Shown here in pieces: positions 6,442 to 14,045 of a stretch of DNA of 34,079 nucleotides. The notes under the pieces were generated by a model. That model saw only the letters and a list, made by a program, of their open reading frames with translations, searched no databases and had not been told where the DNA came from. Origin of the DNA: Chloroflexota bacterium (GTDB lineage: Bacteria; Chloroflexota; Limnocylindria; Limnocylindrales; CSP1-4); assembly GCA_021783595.1 (NCBI GenBank), contig JAJXTS010000009.1, forward strand, positions 1 through 34,079, in the 5' to 3' direction. The translations under genes and the position numbers were made by a program. Numbering within the stretch: position 1 is the first letter of the stretch; every line of letters begins with the position of its first letter.

Positions 6442-7587
6442 ATGACCGCGCTTGACCGCCGCGCCGACAGCCGGGACGGGTCCGTCGCCCCGGCCCGCTC
6501 CGACGCGGGCGCGCGCCGGGTGGACCGCGTCCTCATGAAGGGCAACGAGGCGATCGCGGAGGCTGCGATCGCGGTCGGCTGCGACGCCTACTTCGGCTAC
6601 CCCATCACCCCCCAGGCCGAGCTCCTCGAGTGGATGGCCCGCCGGATGCCCGAGGAGGGCCGCGTCTTCGTCCAGGCGGAGAGCGAGCTCGCCGCGATCA
6701 ACATGGCGCTCGGGGCGTCGGCCGCCGGGGCGCGCGTCCTCGTCAGCAGCTCGAGCCCGGGCATCAGCCTCATGGCCGAGGCAATGTCGTACATGGCCGG
6801 CTCGCGGCTGCCGGTGGTGCTGGTCAACGTGATGCGCGGCGGCCCGGGCCTGGGCAGCATCGGCGCCGCCCAGGGCGACTACCTCCAGGCCACCAAGGGC
6901 CACGGCCACGGCGACTACCACGTGCCCGTCCTGGCACCGTCGTCCATCGCCGAGGCCATCGACCTCGTCCGCGACGCGTTCATCCTCGCGGAGCGGTACC
7001 GGACCCCCGTCATGATCCTCGCGGACGGCATCCTGGGCCAGGCGATGGAGCCCGTCGCCCCTGCCTTCCGCACGCTCGAGCGGCAGCGTCCGGACTGGGC
7101 CCTCGAGGGGGCCGAAGGCCGCCCGCCCCGCGTCCTCAAGTCGCTCCACCTGCGGCCCGAGGACCTCGAGGAGCAGGATCTCGCCCTGCAGCGGGTCTAC
7201 GACGAGATCCGCCGCTCCGAGCAGCGCTGGGCTGGCGAGCGCCTCGACGACCCGGACATCGTCCTCGTCGCCTACGGCAGCGCGGCGCGCGTGGCGCGGA
7301 CGGCGGTGGAGCGGCTGCGGGAGGACGGTGTCGGCGCCGGCCTGTTCCGGCCGATCACGCTGTGGCCCTTCCCGTCCGAGCCGCTGCGCCACGTCGCCCG
7401 GGGCGCCCGAGCCGTCCTGGCGGTGGAGATGTCGGCGGGCCAGCTGGTCGAGGACGTCAGGCTCGCGATCGAGGGCGCGCTGCCCGTGTCCCTCCACGGA
7501 CGCATGGGCGGCATGGTGCCGAGCCCGGACGGCGTCGTCGAAGCGGCAAGGCGAGCGCTGAGCACGGGCGGGGAGGACGGGCGATGA
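6442..7587 (+). CDS. vorB: 2-oxoacid:ferredoxin oxidoreductase, alpha subunit (VorB-like)
   Basis: 381 residues. The pyrimidine-binding half of the TPP site is evident: MKGNEAIAEAAI, then FGYPITPQAE (51-60), then QAESELAAINMALGAS with the conserved Glu, and the GGPGLGSIG loop. The C-terminal transketolase-like domain ends GRMGGMVPSP. Sequence style matches VorB of 3-methyl-2-oxobutanoate:ferredoxin oxidoreductase, which converts branched-chain 2-oxoacids plus CoA to acyl-CoA, CO2 and reduced ferredoxin. A 2-oxoglutarate enzyme (Kor) is the alternative, because this family separates poorly by eye. ATG at 6442 has GGGGAG upstream; it carries a roughly 30-residue extension before the usual MKGNEA start. 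The stop overlaps the beta-subunit start (ATGA). Confidence 0.9.
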   Translation: MTALDRRADSRDGSVAPARSDAGARRVDRVLMKGNEAIAEAAIAVGCDAYFGYPITPQAELLEWMARRMPEEGRVFVQAESELAAINMALGASAAGARVLVSSSSPGISLMAEAMSYMAGSRLPVVLVNVMRGGPGLGSIGAAQGDYLQATKGHGHGDYHVPVLAPSSIAEAIDLVRDAFILAERYRTPVMILADGILGQAMEPVAPAFRTLERQRPDWALEGAEGRPPRVLKSLHLRPEDLEEQDLALQRVYDEIRRSEQRWAGERLDDPDIVLVAYGSAARVARTAVERLREDGVGAGLFRPITLWPFPSEPLRHVARGARAVLAVEMSAGQLVEDVRLAIEGALPVSLHGRMGGMVPSPDGVVEAARRALSTGGEDGR

Positions 7588-8414
7588 CGGTCGGCGAGCC
7601 CCTCGTCGAGCAGGAGGGGCGGACGGTCTACCGCCGGCCGCAGCTCCTGTCCAACCCGACCAGCTACTGCCCCGGCTGCGGCCACGGCATCGTCCACCGC
7701 CTCGTCGCTGAGGTCCTCGAGGAGCTGGGCGTCGGCGGCAAGACCATCCTCGTCGGATCGGTGGGCTGCTCGGTCTTCGCCTACGACTTCCTCGCCCTCG
7801 ACTCGGTGGAGTCGCCCCATGGGCGGGCACCGGCCGTCGCCACGGGCGTCAAGCGCGTCCGCCCGGACCGCGTCGTGTTCACGTACCAGGGCGACGGGGA
7901 CCTCGCCGCCATCGGGACGGCTGAGATCGTGCACGCGGCGGCCCGGGGCGAGCGCATCACGGTCATCTTCGTCAACAACGGCATCTACGGGATGACCGGC
8001 GGCCAGATGGCGCCCACGACGCTGGCCGGCCAGCAGACCACCTCGAGCCCGCGCGGCCGCGACGTGGCCACCCAGGGCTATCCCCTTCCCGTCACGGAGA
8101 TGCTGTCCCTGCTGCCGGGCGTCCAGTACGCCGCGCGGGGGTCGGTCGCCGACCCGGCCCTGGTCGGCAAGACGCGGGCAGCCATCCGGCGCGCGTTCGA
8201 GGTGCAGCTGGAGGATCGGGGGTTCTCCATCGTGGAGGTCCTCTCGACGTGCCCGGTCGGCTGGGGGCTGACCCCCGTCGAGGCGATGGAGCGCCTGCGC
8301 ACCACGGTGATGGACGCGTACCCGGTGGGCACGTTCGTGGACCGCGCGCGCGGGATCGCGCCCAGCCTGCCCACGCCGGGGGCGCCGCACCGCTCCGTCA
8401 CGGAGGGCTTCTAG
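7584..8414 (+). CDS. 2-oxoacid:ferredoxin oxidoreductase, beta (TPP) subunit
   Basis: 276 residues. CPGCGHG (C29, C32), C62 in VGCSVF and the later Cys in VLSTCPVGWG supply cluster ligands. The thiamine-diphosphate/Mg motif runs from GDGD (103-106) to NN at 131-132 (VIFVNNGIYGMTGGQ), and the TGGQMAPTT stretch is typical for this family. The ATG at 7584 overlaps the alpha stop by four bases and has GGGAGG seven bases upstream, so translation is coupled. It forms the catalytic core together with the alpha subunit. Confidence 0.93.
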   Translation: MTVGEPLVEQEGRTVYRRPQLLSNPTSYCPGCGHGIVHRLVAEVLEELGVGGKTILVGSVGCSVFAYDFLALDSVESPHGRAPAVATGVKRVRPDRVVFTYQGDGDLAAIGTAEIVHAAARGERITVIFVNNGIYGMTGGQMAPTTLAGQQTTSSPRGRDVATQGYPLPVTEMLSLLPGVQYAARGSVADPALVGKTRAAIRRAFEVQLEDRGFSIVEVLSTCPVGWGLTPVEAMERLRTTVMDAYPVGTFVDRARGIAPSLPTPGAPHRSVTEGF

Positions 8415-8978
8415 ATGGAACGCTCCACGGTCATCGCCGGCTTCGGGGGCCAGGGGATCCTGTTCGCCGGCAAGGTGCTCGCGGAGGCGGCCATGCTCGA
8501 GGGACGCGAAGTCCTCTGGATCCCCTCCTACGGGCCGGAGATGCGCGGCGGCACGGCGTCCTGCACCGTGATCATCGCCGACAAGACGATCGGCTCGCCC
8601 GTCGTGGACCGCGCCGACCACGCCGTGGCACTCAACCCGCCGTCCATGGCCAAGTACGGGCCCATCGTGGCGAAGGGCGGTCTCCTGGTCGTCAACACCA
8701 CCCTGATCGAGGCCCAGGCGGGCCGTGACGACATCGAGGTCCTCGAGGTCCCCTGCACGGCCGTCGCCCAGCGGGCCGGCGACGACAAGCTGGTCTCCGT
8801 GGTGGCGCTCGGGGCGCTGATCGGGCGACGGAGGCTGGTGGAGCCGGAGACCGTCCACCGGGCGCTTGCCATCGTGCTCGGCGATCGGCACGCCGACATG
8901 GTCGAGATGGACGCCGCCGCGTTCGACGCGGGCTTCGCGGCGAGCCTCGAGCCGGTCGCCGCCCCGCCTCGGGCCTGA
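8415..8978 (+). CDS. 2-oxoacid:ferredoxin oxidoreductase, gamma subunit
   Basis: 187 residues. It begins with the glycine-rich GFGGQGILFAGKVLAEAA characteristic of the gamma domain and continues with SYGPEMRGGTASCTVI, the conserved stretch that contacts CoA and the other subunits. The ATG directly abuts the beta-subunit TAG. It is last in the delta-alpha-beta-gamma operon and converges with the maturation-protease gene 21 bp away, with only a compact CCCGGCCGGG dyad between them. Confidence 0.92.
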   Translation: MERSTVIAGFGGQGILFAGKVLAEAAMLEGREVLWIPSYGPEMRGGTASCTVIIADKTIGSPVVDRADHAVALNPPSMAKYGPIVAKGGLLVVNTTLIEAQAGRDDIEVLEVPCTAVAQRAGDDKLVSVVALGALIGRRRLVEPETVHRALAIVLGDRHADMVEMDAAAFDAGFAASLEPVAAPPRA

Positions 8979-8999
8979 TCCCGGCCGGGCTGCGGGGGG

Positions 9000-9500
9000 T
9001 CAGCTCGCGACGCGCGCGAGGCGGGCCAGCTCGGTCGCGATGGCCTGCTGGAAGCCGGGCATCGCAAGCCGCACCGATCGCGAGAGCGGGCGACCGTAGC
9101 CGAAACGGCGCCCACCGATCCCGATGAACGTGCCGCTCGGCAGCCCGCCAGCGCGGAGCGTCCCCGCCAGGCTCAGGACCTGGTCGATGGGGAGCTCGTG
9201 CGACGACCGGGGCGCGGCCGTGCCCATCGTGGCCGCGATTCCCGAGATGGGCAGCGAGACGACGTGGCCCGGGGGGACGCCAACCGCGGCATCCACGACA
9301 ACCGTCACCTCTCCGGGCCGCACGTCGAGCAGGTCCTCCACGCGCAGCTGGCCGCAGCGACGGACCTCGAGGCGCTCGAGGAGGGACGCGGCGAGCGTCG
9401 GCAGGAGGGTCGCGACAGCAGACAGCGCCGCTCCGTCGTCGCCGCGGTCCGCATTCCCGCACACGAGCAGGCGGACCGACGGCGGTTCCAGATGCATCAT
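9000..9500 (-). CDS. Hydrogenase-type maturation protease (peptidase M52)
   Basis: 166-residue member of the HybD/HycI-like endopeptidase family, which clips the C-terminus of the [NiFe]-hydrogenase large subunit after nickel insertion. The three nickel-sensing residues are recognisable: the acidic residue in GNADRGDDGA (D21/D22), D70 in VVVDAA and H101 in SSHELP. The start at 9500 is supported by GGAGGTG five bases upstream. There is no hydrogenase structural gene in the window. It may serve a distant hydrogenase, or it may have been recruited to another enzyme such as the adjacent ferredoxin oxidoreductase (speculative). Confidence 0.82.
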   Translation of the reverse strand: MMHLEPPSVRLLVCGNADRGDDGAALSAVATLLPTLAASLLERLEVRRCGQLRVEDLLDVRPGEVTVVVDAAVGVPPGHVVSLPISGIAATMGTAAPRSSHELPIDQVLSLAGTLRAGGLPSGTFIGIGGRRFGYGRPLSRSVRLAMPGFQQAIATELARLARVAS

Positions 9501-9860
9501 CGCGTCACCTCCCGAGCGTCCCCGCCCCGCTCTGCCGGGCCCAGACCGCGCGACCTCTCTCGGGAACAGCGGGCGGCACCGCGGCACGCCAGACTGCTCG
9601 GGACACCGTCTGTGGAGACGGACGGGCTCATTGTGCGGCTGGACCTCGGCTTGCCGACCCGGGACGACCCAGCGCGTGCGGGGCGTGCGGACCGGCTCCG
9701 CGCTGCCCATGCTCGCCCCGCGGGACGCGCCGGTTTAGGGCCCTTGGTCGCGGGGCCGCCGCTCCGACCGCCCTGCCCGCCATGCCGTCCGGCCCCGCGG
9801 GACCGGGACCCGAGGCGGTCCCGACCCGCGTGCGCCGCGCCACCGGCGTACGCTCGGGCC
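9501..9860. other. Divergent intergenic region with hairpins
   Basis: 360 bp between the M52 protease (-) and alcohol dehydrogenase (+). It contains a 6-bp hairpin (CCGTCT, GTGG loop, AGACGG; 9606-9621), an 8-bp hairpin (CGGGACCG at 9798-9805 with CGGTCCCG at 9816-9823) upstream of the dehydrogenase -10 box, and otherwise unremarkable GC-rich sequence. Open frames through it lack start signals. Confidence 0.5.
9849..9854 (+). promoter_or_regulatory. -10 box TACGCT for leaderless alcohol dehydrogenase mRNA
   Basis: TACGCT is followed by six bases (CGGGCC) and GTG at 9861. No Shine-Dalgarno precedes any of the candidate start codons, which supports a leaderless transcript and the GTG start. 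Confidence 0.5.
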
Positions 9861-10880
9861 GTGCGCGTGATGGCCCTCCGCTCCCCCGCCCCCGCCGCGA
9901 CCGGCCCGCTCGTGCTCGAGGATCGCCCCGCCCCGGAGCCCGGGCCGGGCGAGCTGCGGCTCCGGGTGAGCGCCTGCGCGGTCTGCCGCACGGACCTCCA
10001 GATCTGCGAGGGGGACCTTGACGCCCGAGTGCTGCCGATCGTGCCCGGCCATCAGGTCGTCGGGGTCGTGGACGCGCTGGGGCCGGGCGTGGCGGGCTGG
10101 GGACTGGGCGATCGGGCGGGCCTCACCTGGCTGGCCGGGACGGACGGCACCTGCCGCTTCTGCCGGTCCGGGCGCGAGAACCTGTGCGAAGGGGCGACCT
10201 TCACCGGCTGGGACCGCGACGGCGGGTACGCCGAGGCGGTGACCGCCCGCGCCGACGTGGCGGTCCGGCTGCCGGACGGGTATCCCGACCTCGCCGCCGC
10301 GCCGCTGCTGTGCGGCGGCGTCATCGGCTATCGCGCGCTCCGCGTCGCCGGCATCGGCCCGCGGATGGCCGGCGCCCGGGTCGGCCTCTACGGCTTCGGC
10401 GCGTCGGCCCGCCTCGCCATGCAGGTCGCCCGCTCGTGGGGCGTCGACGCCTACGTGGCCACGCGCGCCGCGGCCGATCGGGAGCGCGCGCTCGAGCTGG
10501 GCGCCGCCTGGGCGGGCGCATATGACGAACGGCCGCCGGTGCCGCTCGACGCCGCGGTGACCTTCGCCCCCGTCGGGTCGGTGGTGGCCTCAGCCCTGCG
10601 CGCGCTCGATCGCGGCGGCGTCGTCGCGATCAACGCCATCCACCTCGACGGGCTCCCGGCCATGCCCTACGAGGACCTGTGGTGGGAGCGGTCGATCCGC
10701 AGCGTCGCCAACGTCACGCGCGATGACGCGACCGAGTTCCTCGCCATCGCGGCCCGCATCGGCATCGAGACCGACGTCGAGACGCACCCACTGGCGGACG
10801 CGAACGCGGCGCTGGCGCGCCTCGCCGCCGGCCGGGTCTCCGGGACCGCCGTCCTGGTCGCGGGCGGACGCCCGGGCTGA
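9861..10880 (+). CDS. Zinc-dependent alcohol dehydrogenase (MDR family)
   Basis: 339 residues from GTG 9861 (336 from the ATG at 9870; numbering below is from that ATG). Catalytic zinc ligands are C39 (ACAVCRTD), H61 (VPGHQVVG) and C148 (PLLCGG), as in zinc alcohol dehydrogenases. The structural-zinc lobe reads DGTCRFCRSGRENLC, so only three of the four usual cysteines remain (C95, C98, C106) and Asp 92 stands where the first should be. The nucleotide site is GLYGFGASA (GxGxxA), and the FTGWDRDGGYAE stretch matches the AdhP-like 'zinc-binding alcohol dehydrogenase family'. It oxidises or reduces a small alcohol/aldehyde with NAD(P); substrate unknown. Convergent with the cPGS-like gene. Confidence 0.88.
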   Translation: MRVMALRSPAPAATGPLVLEDRPAPEPGPGELRLRVSACAVCRTDLQICEGDLDARVLPIVPGHQVVGVVDALGPGVAGWGLGDRAGLTWLAGTDGTCRFCRSGRENLCEGATFTGWDRDGGYAEAVTARADVAVRLPDGYPDLAAAPLLCGGVIGYRALRVAGIGPRMAGARVGLYGFGASARLAMQVARSWGVDAYVATRAAADRERALELGAAWAGAYDERPPVPLDAAVTFAPVGSVVASALRALDRGGVVAINAIHLDGLPAMPYEDLWWERSIRSVANVTRDDATEFLAIAARIGIETDVETHPLADANAALARLAAGRVSGTAVLVAGGRPG

Positions 10881-10883
10881 ACT

Positions 10884-10899
10884 CCGGCGGTCCCGCCGG
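10884..10899. terminator. Short hairpin between convergent genes
   Basis: CCGGCG (10884-10889), a 4-nt GTCC loop and CGCCGG (10894-10899) occupy the 27-bp gap between the dehydrogenase stop and the cPGS-like stop. The stem is short and has no T-tract. Confidence 0.4.
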
Positions 10900-10907
10900 G
10901 CGGTGCC

Positions 10908-12245
10908 TCAGCCGCGCGTGGGCGCCTCCGCTGCCCGATCGGCAATCGCCACGAGGGGCCCCATGAGCGAGCCGCTCACGGGCTCGAGCTCGTAGCGGAC
11001 GCGGATGATCGGCTTGCCCACCCGGAGCACCCGCGTGAGGTCGATCGGCGTGGCGGCGAGGACCGCGTCGGCCGGGACCGCGTCGAGGGCCGCCTCCAGC
11101 TCGCGGATCTGCTTGGCGCCGTAGCCCATCGCAGGCAGCAGGTGCTCCAGATCGGGGTACTTGGCCAGCGTGGCCGCGAGCTCGCCATGCGCGTACGGCC
11201 GGGGGTCAACGATCTCGGCCGCGCCGAAGCGGCGGGCCGCGACGATCCCGGCGCCGTACGTCATGCCGCCGTGCGTGAGCGTTGGGCCGTCCTCGACCAC
11301 CACCACCCGCTTGCCCGCGACGTCGCCGCCCTCGAGCGCGAGCGACGACCGAGCCTCGACGATCTCCGCGCGCGGGTTGGCGGCGGCGATGTCCGCCCGC
11401 ACCTGGGCCAGCCCCTCGGGCGTGGCGGAGTCCACCTTGTTGATCACCACGACGTCGGCCATGCGCAGGTTGGCCTCGCCGGGGTGGTAGCGGAGCTCGT
11501 GGCCGGGGCGCAGCGGGTCCGCAACCACGATCATCAGGTCCGGCCTGTAGAACGGCAGGTCGTTGTTGCCGCCGTCCCAGAGGACGACGTCGCACTCCTT
11601 CTCGGCGGAGCGCAGGATCTCCTCGTAGTCCACCCCGGCGAACACCAGCCGGCCGGCGTCGAGGTGCGGCTCGTACTCCTCGCGCTCCTCGATCGTGGTC
11701 TCGTACCGGTCGAGGTCCGCGTAGGTCTCGTACCGCTGGCAGCGCTGCGCCACCAGATCGCCATACGGCATCGGGTGGCGGACCACGGCCACGCGCAGGC
11801 CACGCGCCTCCAGCGCCCTGGCGACGAACCGGCTGGTCTGGCTCTTGCCGCTCCCGGTCCGGACCGCGCACACGGCCACCACCGGTCGGAGCGACGGGAG
11901 CATCGTGGCGGCTGGGCCGAGCAGCTTGAAGTCCGCGCCCGCGGCGAGTGCCCGGCTCGCGGCGTGCATCACCTGTTCGTGGCTGACGTCGCTGTAGGCG
12001 AACACCACGGTGTCCACGCCGTGCTCGGCGATCAGCGACTCGAGCTCCGCCTCCGGCCGGATCGGGATGCCCGCCGGGTAGCGCCCGCCGGCGAGCTCGG
12101 GCGGGTAGCGGCGCTCCGCGATGCCGGGGATCTGCGTGGCGGTGAACGCGACGACCTCGACCGACGGGTCGCCGCGGTAGACGACGTTGAAATCGTGGAA
12201 GTCGCGCCCGGCGGCGCCCATGATCAGCACACGTTCGCTGCGCAT
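10908..12245 (-). CDS. Cyclic 2,3-diphosphoglycerate synthetase-like P-loop protein
   Basis: 445 residues. The N-terminal third is Rossmann-like (VLIMGAAGRDFHDFNVVYR, then FAYSDVSHEQVM). The centre has a Walker A, VRTGSGKSQTSRF (K134), followed by a SIMIBI-type GTPase/ATPase core with WDGGNNDLPFYRPDL and VINKVD. This architecture and these motifs match the cPGS family described from Methanothermus fervidus, which cyclises 2,3-diphosphoglycerate with ATP. Whether bacterial members make that solute is not established by sequence. The start at 12245 has GAGG seven bases upstream. It is preceded by a 374-bp leader region with a strong hairpin. Confidence 0.78.
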   Translation of the reverse strand: MRSERVLIMGAAGRDFHDFNVVYRGDPSVEVVAFTATQIPGIAERRYPPELAGGRYPAGIPIRPEAELESLIAEHGVDTVVFAYSDVSHEQVMHAASRALAAGADFKLLGPAATMLPSLRPVVAVCAVRTGSGKSQTSRFVARALEARGLRVAVVRHPMPYGDLVAQRCQRYETYADLDRYETTIEEREEYEPHLDAGRLVFAGVDYEEILRSAEKECDVVLWDGGNNDLPFYRPDLMIVVADPLRPGHELRYHPGEANLRMADVVVINKVDSATPEGLAQVRADIAAANPRAEIVEARSSLALEGGDVAGKRVVVVEDGPTLTHGGMTYGAGIVAARRFGAAEIVDPRPYAHGELAATLAKYPDLEHLLPAMGYGAKQIRELEAALDAVPADAVLAATPIDLTRVLRVGKPIIRVRYELEPVSGSLMGPLVAIADRAAEAPTRG

Positions 12246-12619
12246 GACCGGACCTCGGGGGAGGGGCTCCCGGGACGCCAGCGCCGGTCCGCGAGACCAG
12301 CAGGCGGGCGTGGCCACGCCACCTCCGCGTGCTGCCATGATCGGCCCGAACACGGCGCCGGTCTCCGGCCCTGACGCCCGCAGGGGGTGCCGCAGGTCCC
12401 GCGAAGGCGGTCCGATCGGCACTCCCGGGTGGCGACCTGCACGCCCGACCATGCGTATGAGGTGGGTGCCGGAGGGGACGCCCGGCACCCACCCGTAACC
12501 TCAGCCCTCGCCGGACCGGCGGGGGTTCTTGATTCCCCCGGCGAGCTCGCGCCGCTCCCCCGCAGGCCCGGGGAGGCTCGCGGGCGCGGGCAGGCCGGCG
12601 GGGGGTCCGGTCCTGGCGC
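12246..12619. other. Long intergenic region upstream of cPGS-like gene
   Basis: 374 bp with no supportable gene. It contains a perfect 14-bp palindrome GGCGTGGCCACGCC (12307-12320), a perfect 12-bp-stem hairpin (12461-12493) with an alternative outer pairing, and a 6-bp stem with T/A-rich loop (12520-12540, CGGGGG/CCCCCG). I found no TANNNT -10 box on the minus strand here. Confidence 0.45.
12461..12493 (-). terminator. Strong hairpin between acetyl-CoA hydrolase and cPGS-like gene
   Basis: A perfect 12-bp stem (GGTGGGTGCCGG at 12461-12472 with CCGGCACCCACC at 12482-12493) has a 9-nt loop. TGAGGT (12458-12463) can pair instead with ACCTCA (12498-12503). It could terminate the upstream gene's transcript or act as a switch in the cPGS leader. 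No T-tract follows. Confidence 0.5.
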
Positions 12620-13894
12620 TCAGAGCTCGAAGTGGCGGCGGGCCTCGGCGGCCAGCGCGTCGCGATGGTCCGGGTGGGCCACTGCGATCAGCGCCTTCGC
12701 CCGCTCGCGCAGGCTCCTGCCCCACAACTCCGCGACGCCCCACTCGGTCACCACGGTCCGCACGTGCGCTCGCGTGGTCACGACGCCGGCGCCCTCCCGC
12801 AGGGACGGCACGATCCGGCTCTGCCCGCCGTCCTTGCCCGCGGTTGACGGCATGGCGATGATCGCCCGCCCGCCGGGAGCGAGGGCGGCACCGCGGATGA
12901 AGTCCATTTGCCCGCCCACGCCCGAGTACATCCGGTGGCCGATCGAATCGGCGACCACCTGGCCCGACAGGTCCACCTCGATCGCCGAGTTGATCGCCAC
13001 CATGTTCGGCAGCGAGCGGATCACGTGCGTGTCGTTGGTGAACTCGACAGGCCGCATCTCCACCATGGGATTGTCGTTGACAAACCGGAACAGGCGCGAG
13101 GTCCCCATCAGGAAGGTCGCGACCAGCTTGCCTCGATTGCGCACCTTCCGGTCGCAGGTCACGACCCCGGCTTCGACCAGGTCCACCACCGCGTCGGTGA
13201 ACATCTCGGTGTGGACCCCGAGGTTGCACTTGACGGTGAGCAGCTCGGCCGTCGCCGCGGGGATCGCTCCGATGCCCAGCTGCAGCGTGGCGCCGTTCGG
13301 GACCAGCTCGGCGATGAACGCGCCGATCTGCCGCTCCACCGGTCCGATCTCCGGCCGGGGCGACTCGAACGGCGGCACGTCCGCCTCGACCGCGAGGTCG
13401 ATCTGGCTGACGTGGATGAACGACTCGCCCAGGGTCCGCGGGATTGAGGGGTTGAACTGCACGATGACGGTCTTGGCCGCGTCGATCGCCGCGTGCATCG
13501 CCTCCACGGACACCCCGAGCGAGCAGAACCCGTGCTCATCGGGCGGCGTCACGTTGGCGAGCACCGCATCGAGCGGGTAGGCGCCGCTGCGGAACAGCGC
13601 CGGGATGTCCGAGAAGAACACCGGCACGAAGTCCGCCCGGCCGGAGTTGACGGCCTCGCGGGCGTTGGGGCCGATGAACAGGGCCCGATGGCGGAAGTGC
13701 GGAGCCATCTCCGGCCGGAGGTGGGGCCCGGGCCCCTCGAGGTGCAGGTGGGTGACCCCGACGTCAGACAGCTCAGCGGCGCGCCCGACGAGCGCATCGA
13801 GGAGGACGGTCGGGGTGGCCGCGGCCATCTGGATGTAGACCTGGTCGCGCGACTTGATCCCGGCGACCGCTTCCTCGGGCGACACGATGCGCAT
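12620..13894 (-). CDS. Acetyl-CoA hydrolase/transferase family CoA-transferase
   Basis: 424-residue family I CoA-transferase of the Cat1/4-hydroxybutyrate CoA-transferase type. It moves CoA between acetyl-CoA (or another acyl-CoA) and a carboxylate through a glutamyl-CoA intermediate. The catalytic glutamate is E230 in GVHTEMFTD, and the C-terminal domain carries the diagnostic YSGVGGQMDFIRGA. The oxyanion-type loop GIGAIP (208-213) is intact. Length is normal. The ATG lies six bases after CAGACT, a variant -10, with no Shine-Dalgarno, so it may be leaderless. It could contribute to acetate or butyrate handling from the nearby beta-oxidation genes (inference). Confidence 0.9.
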   Translation of the reverse strand: MRIVSPEEAVAGIKSRDQVYIQMAAATPTVLLDALVGRAAELSDVGVTHLHLEGPGPHLRPEMAPHFRHRALFIGPNAREAVNSGRADFVPVFFSDIPALFRSGAYPLDAVLANVTPPDEHGFCSLGVSVEAMHAAIDAAKTVIVQFNPSIPRTLGESFIHVSQIDLAVEADVPPFESPRPEIGPVERQIGAFIAELVPNGATLQLGIGAIPAATAELLTVKCNLGVHTEMFTDAVVDLVEAGVVTCDRKVRNRGKLVATFLMGTSRLFRFVNDNPMVEMRPVEFTNDTHVIRSLPNMVAINSAIEVDLSGQVVADSIGHRMYSGVGGQMDFIRGAALAPGGRAIIAMPSTAGKDGGQSRIVPSLREGAGVVTTRAHVRTVVTEWGVAELWGRSLRERAKALIAVAHPDHRDALAAEARRHFEL

Positions 13895-14045
13895 GGCGCG
13901 AGTCTGGCAGCCGGGCGCCTGTCAGTGCCCCGGCCGGATGGCCCGGACGGCGGGACCGCCCGACCCGCATGCGCCGTGCCGTGCGCAACGCGCGCGGCGG
14001 CCGGCAGGGAACCAGGCGGCCGGCGGACAGGGCAGCGACGCGGGC

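Noticed and set aside
12307-12320. Perfect 14-bp palindrome GGCGTGGCCACGCC as an operator
   Set aside because: GC-only palindromes of this length are expected a few times by chance in a window this size and composition, so I did not call a site.
12461-12503. Possible T-box-like element on the minus strand (GGGTGGGTGCCGGGCGTCCCC)
   Set aside because: It shares GGGTGG and a GTCCC with T-box antiterminators, but the ACCGCG part does not match, no specifier stem or aminoacyl-tRNA-related gene is present, and the similarity follows from the 12-bp stem itself.
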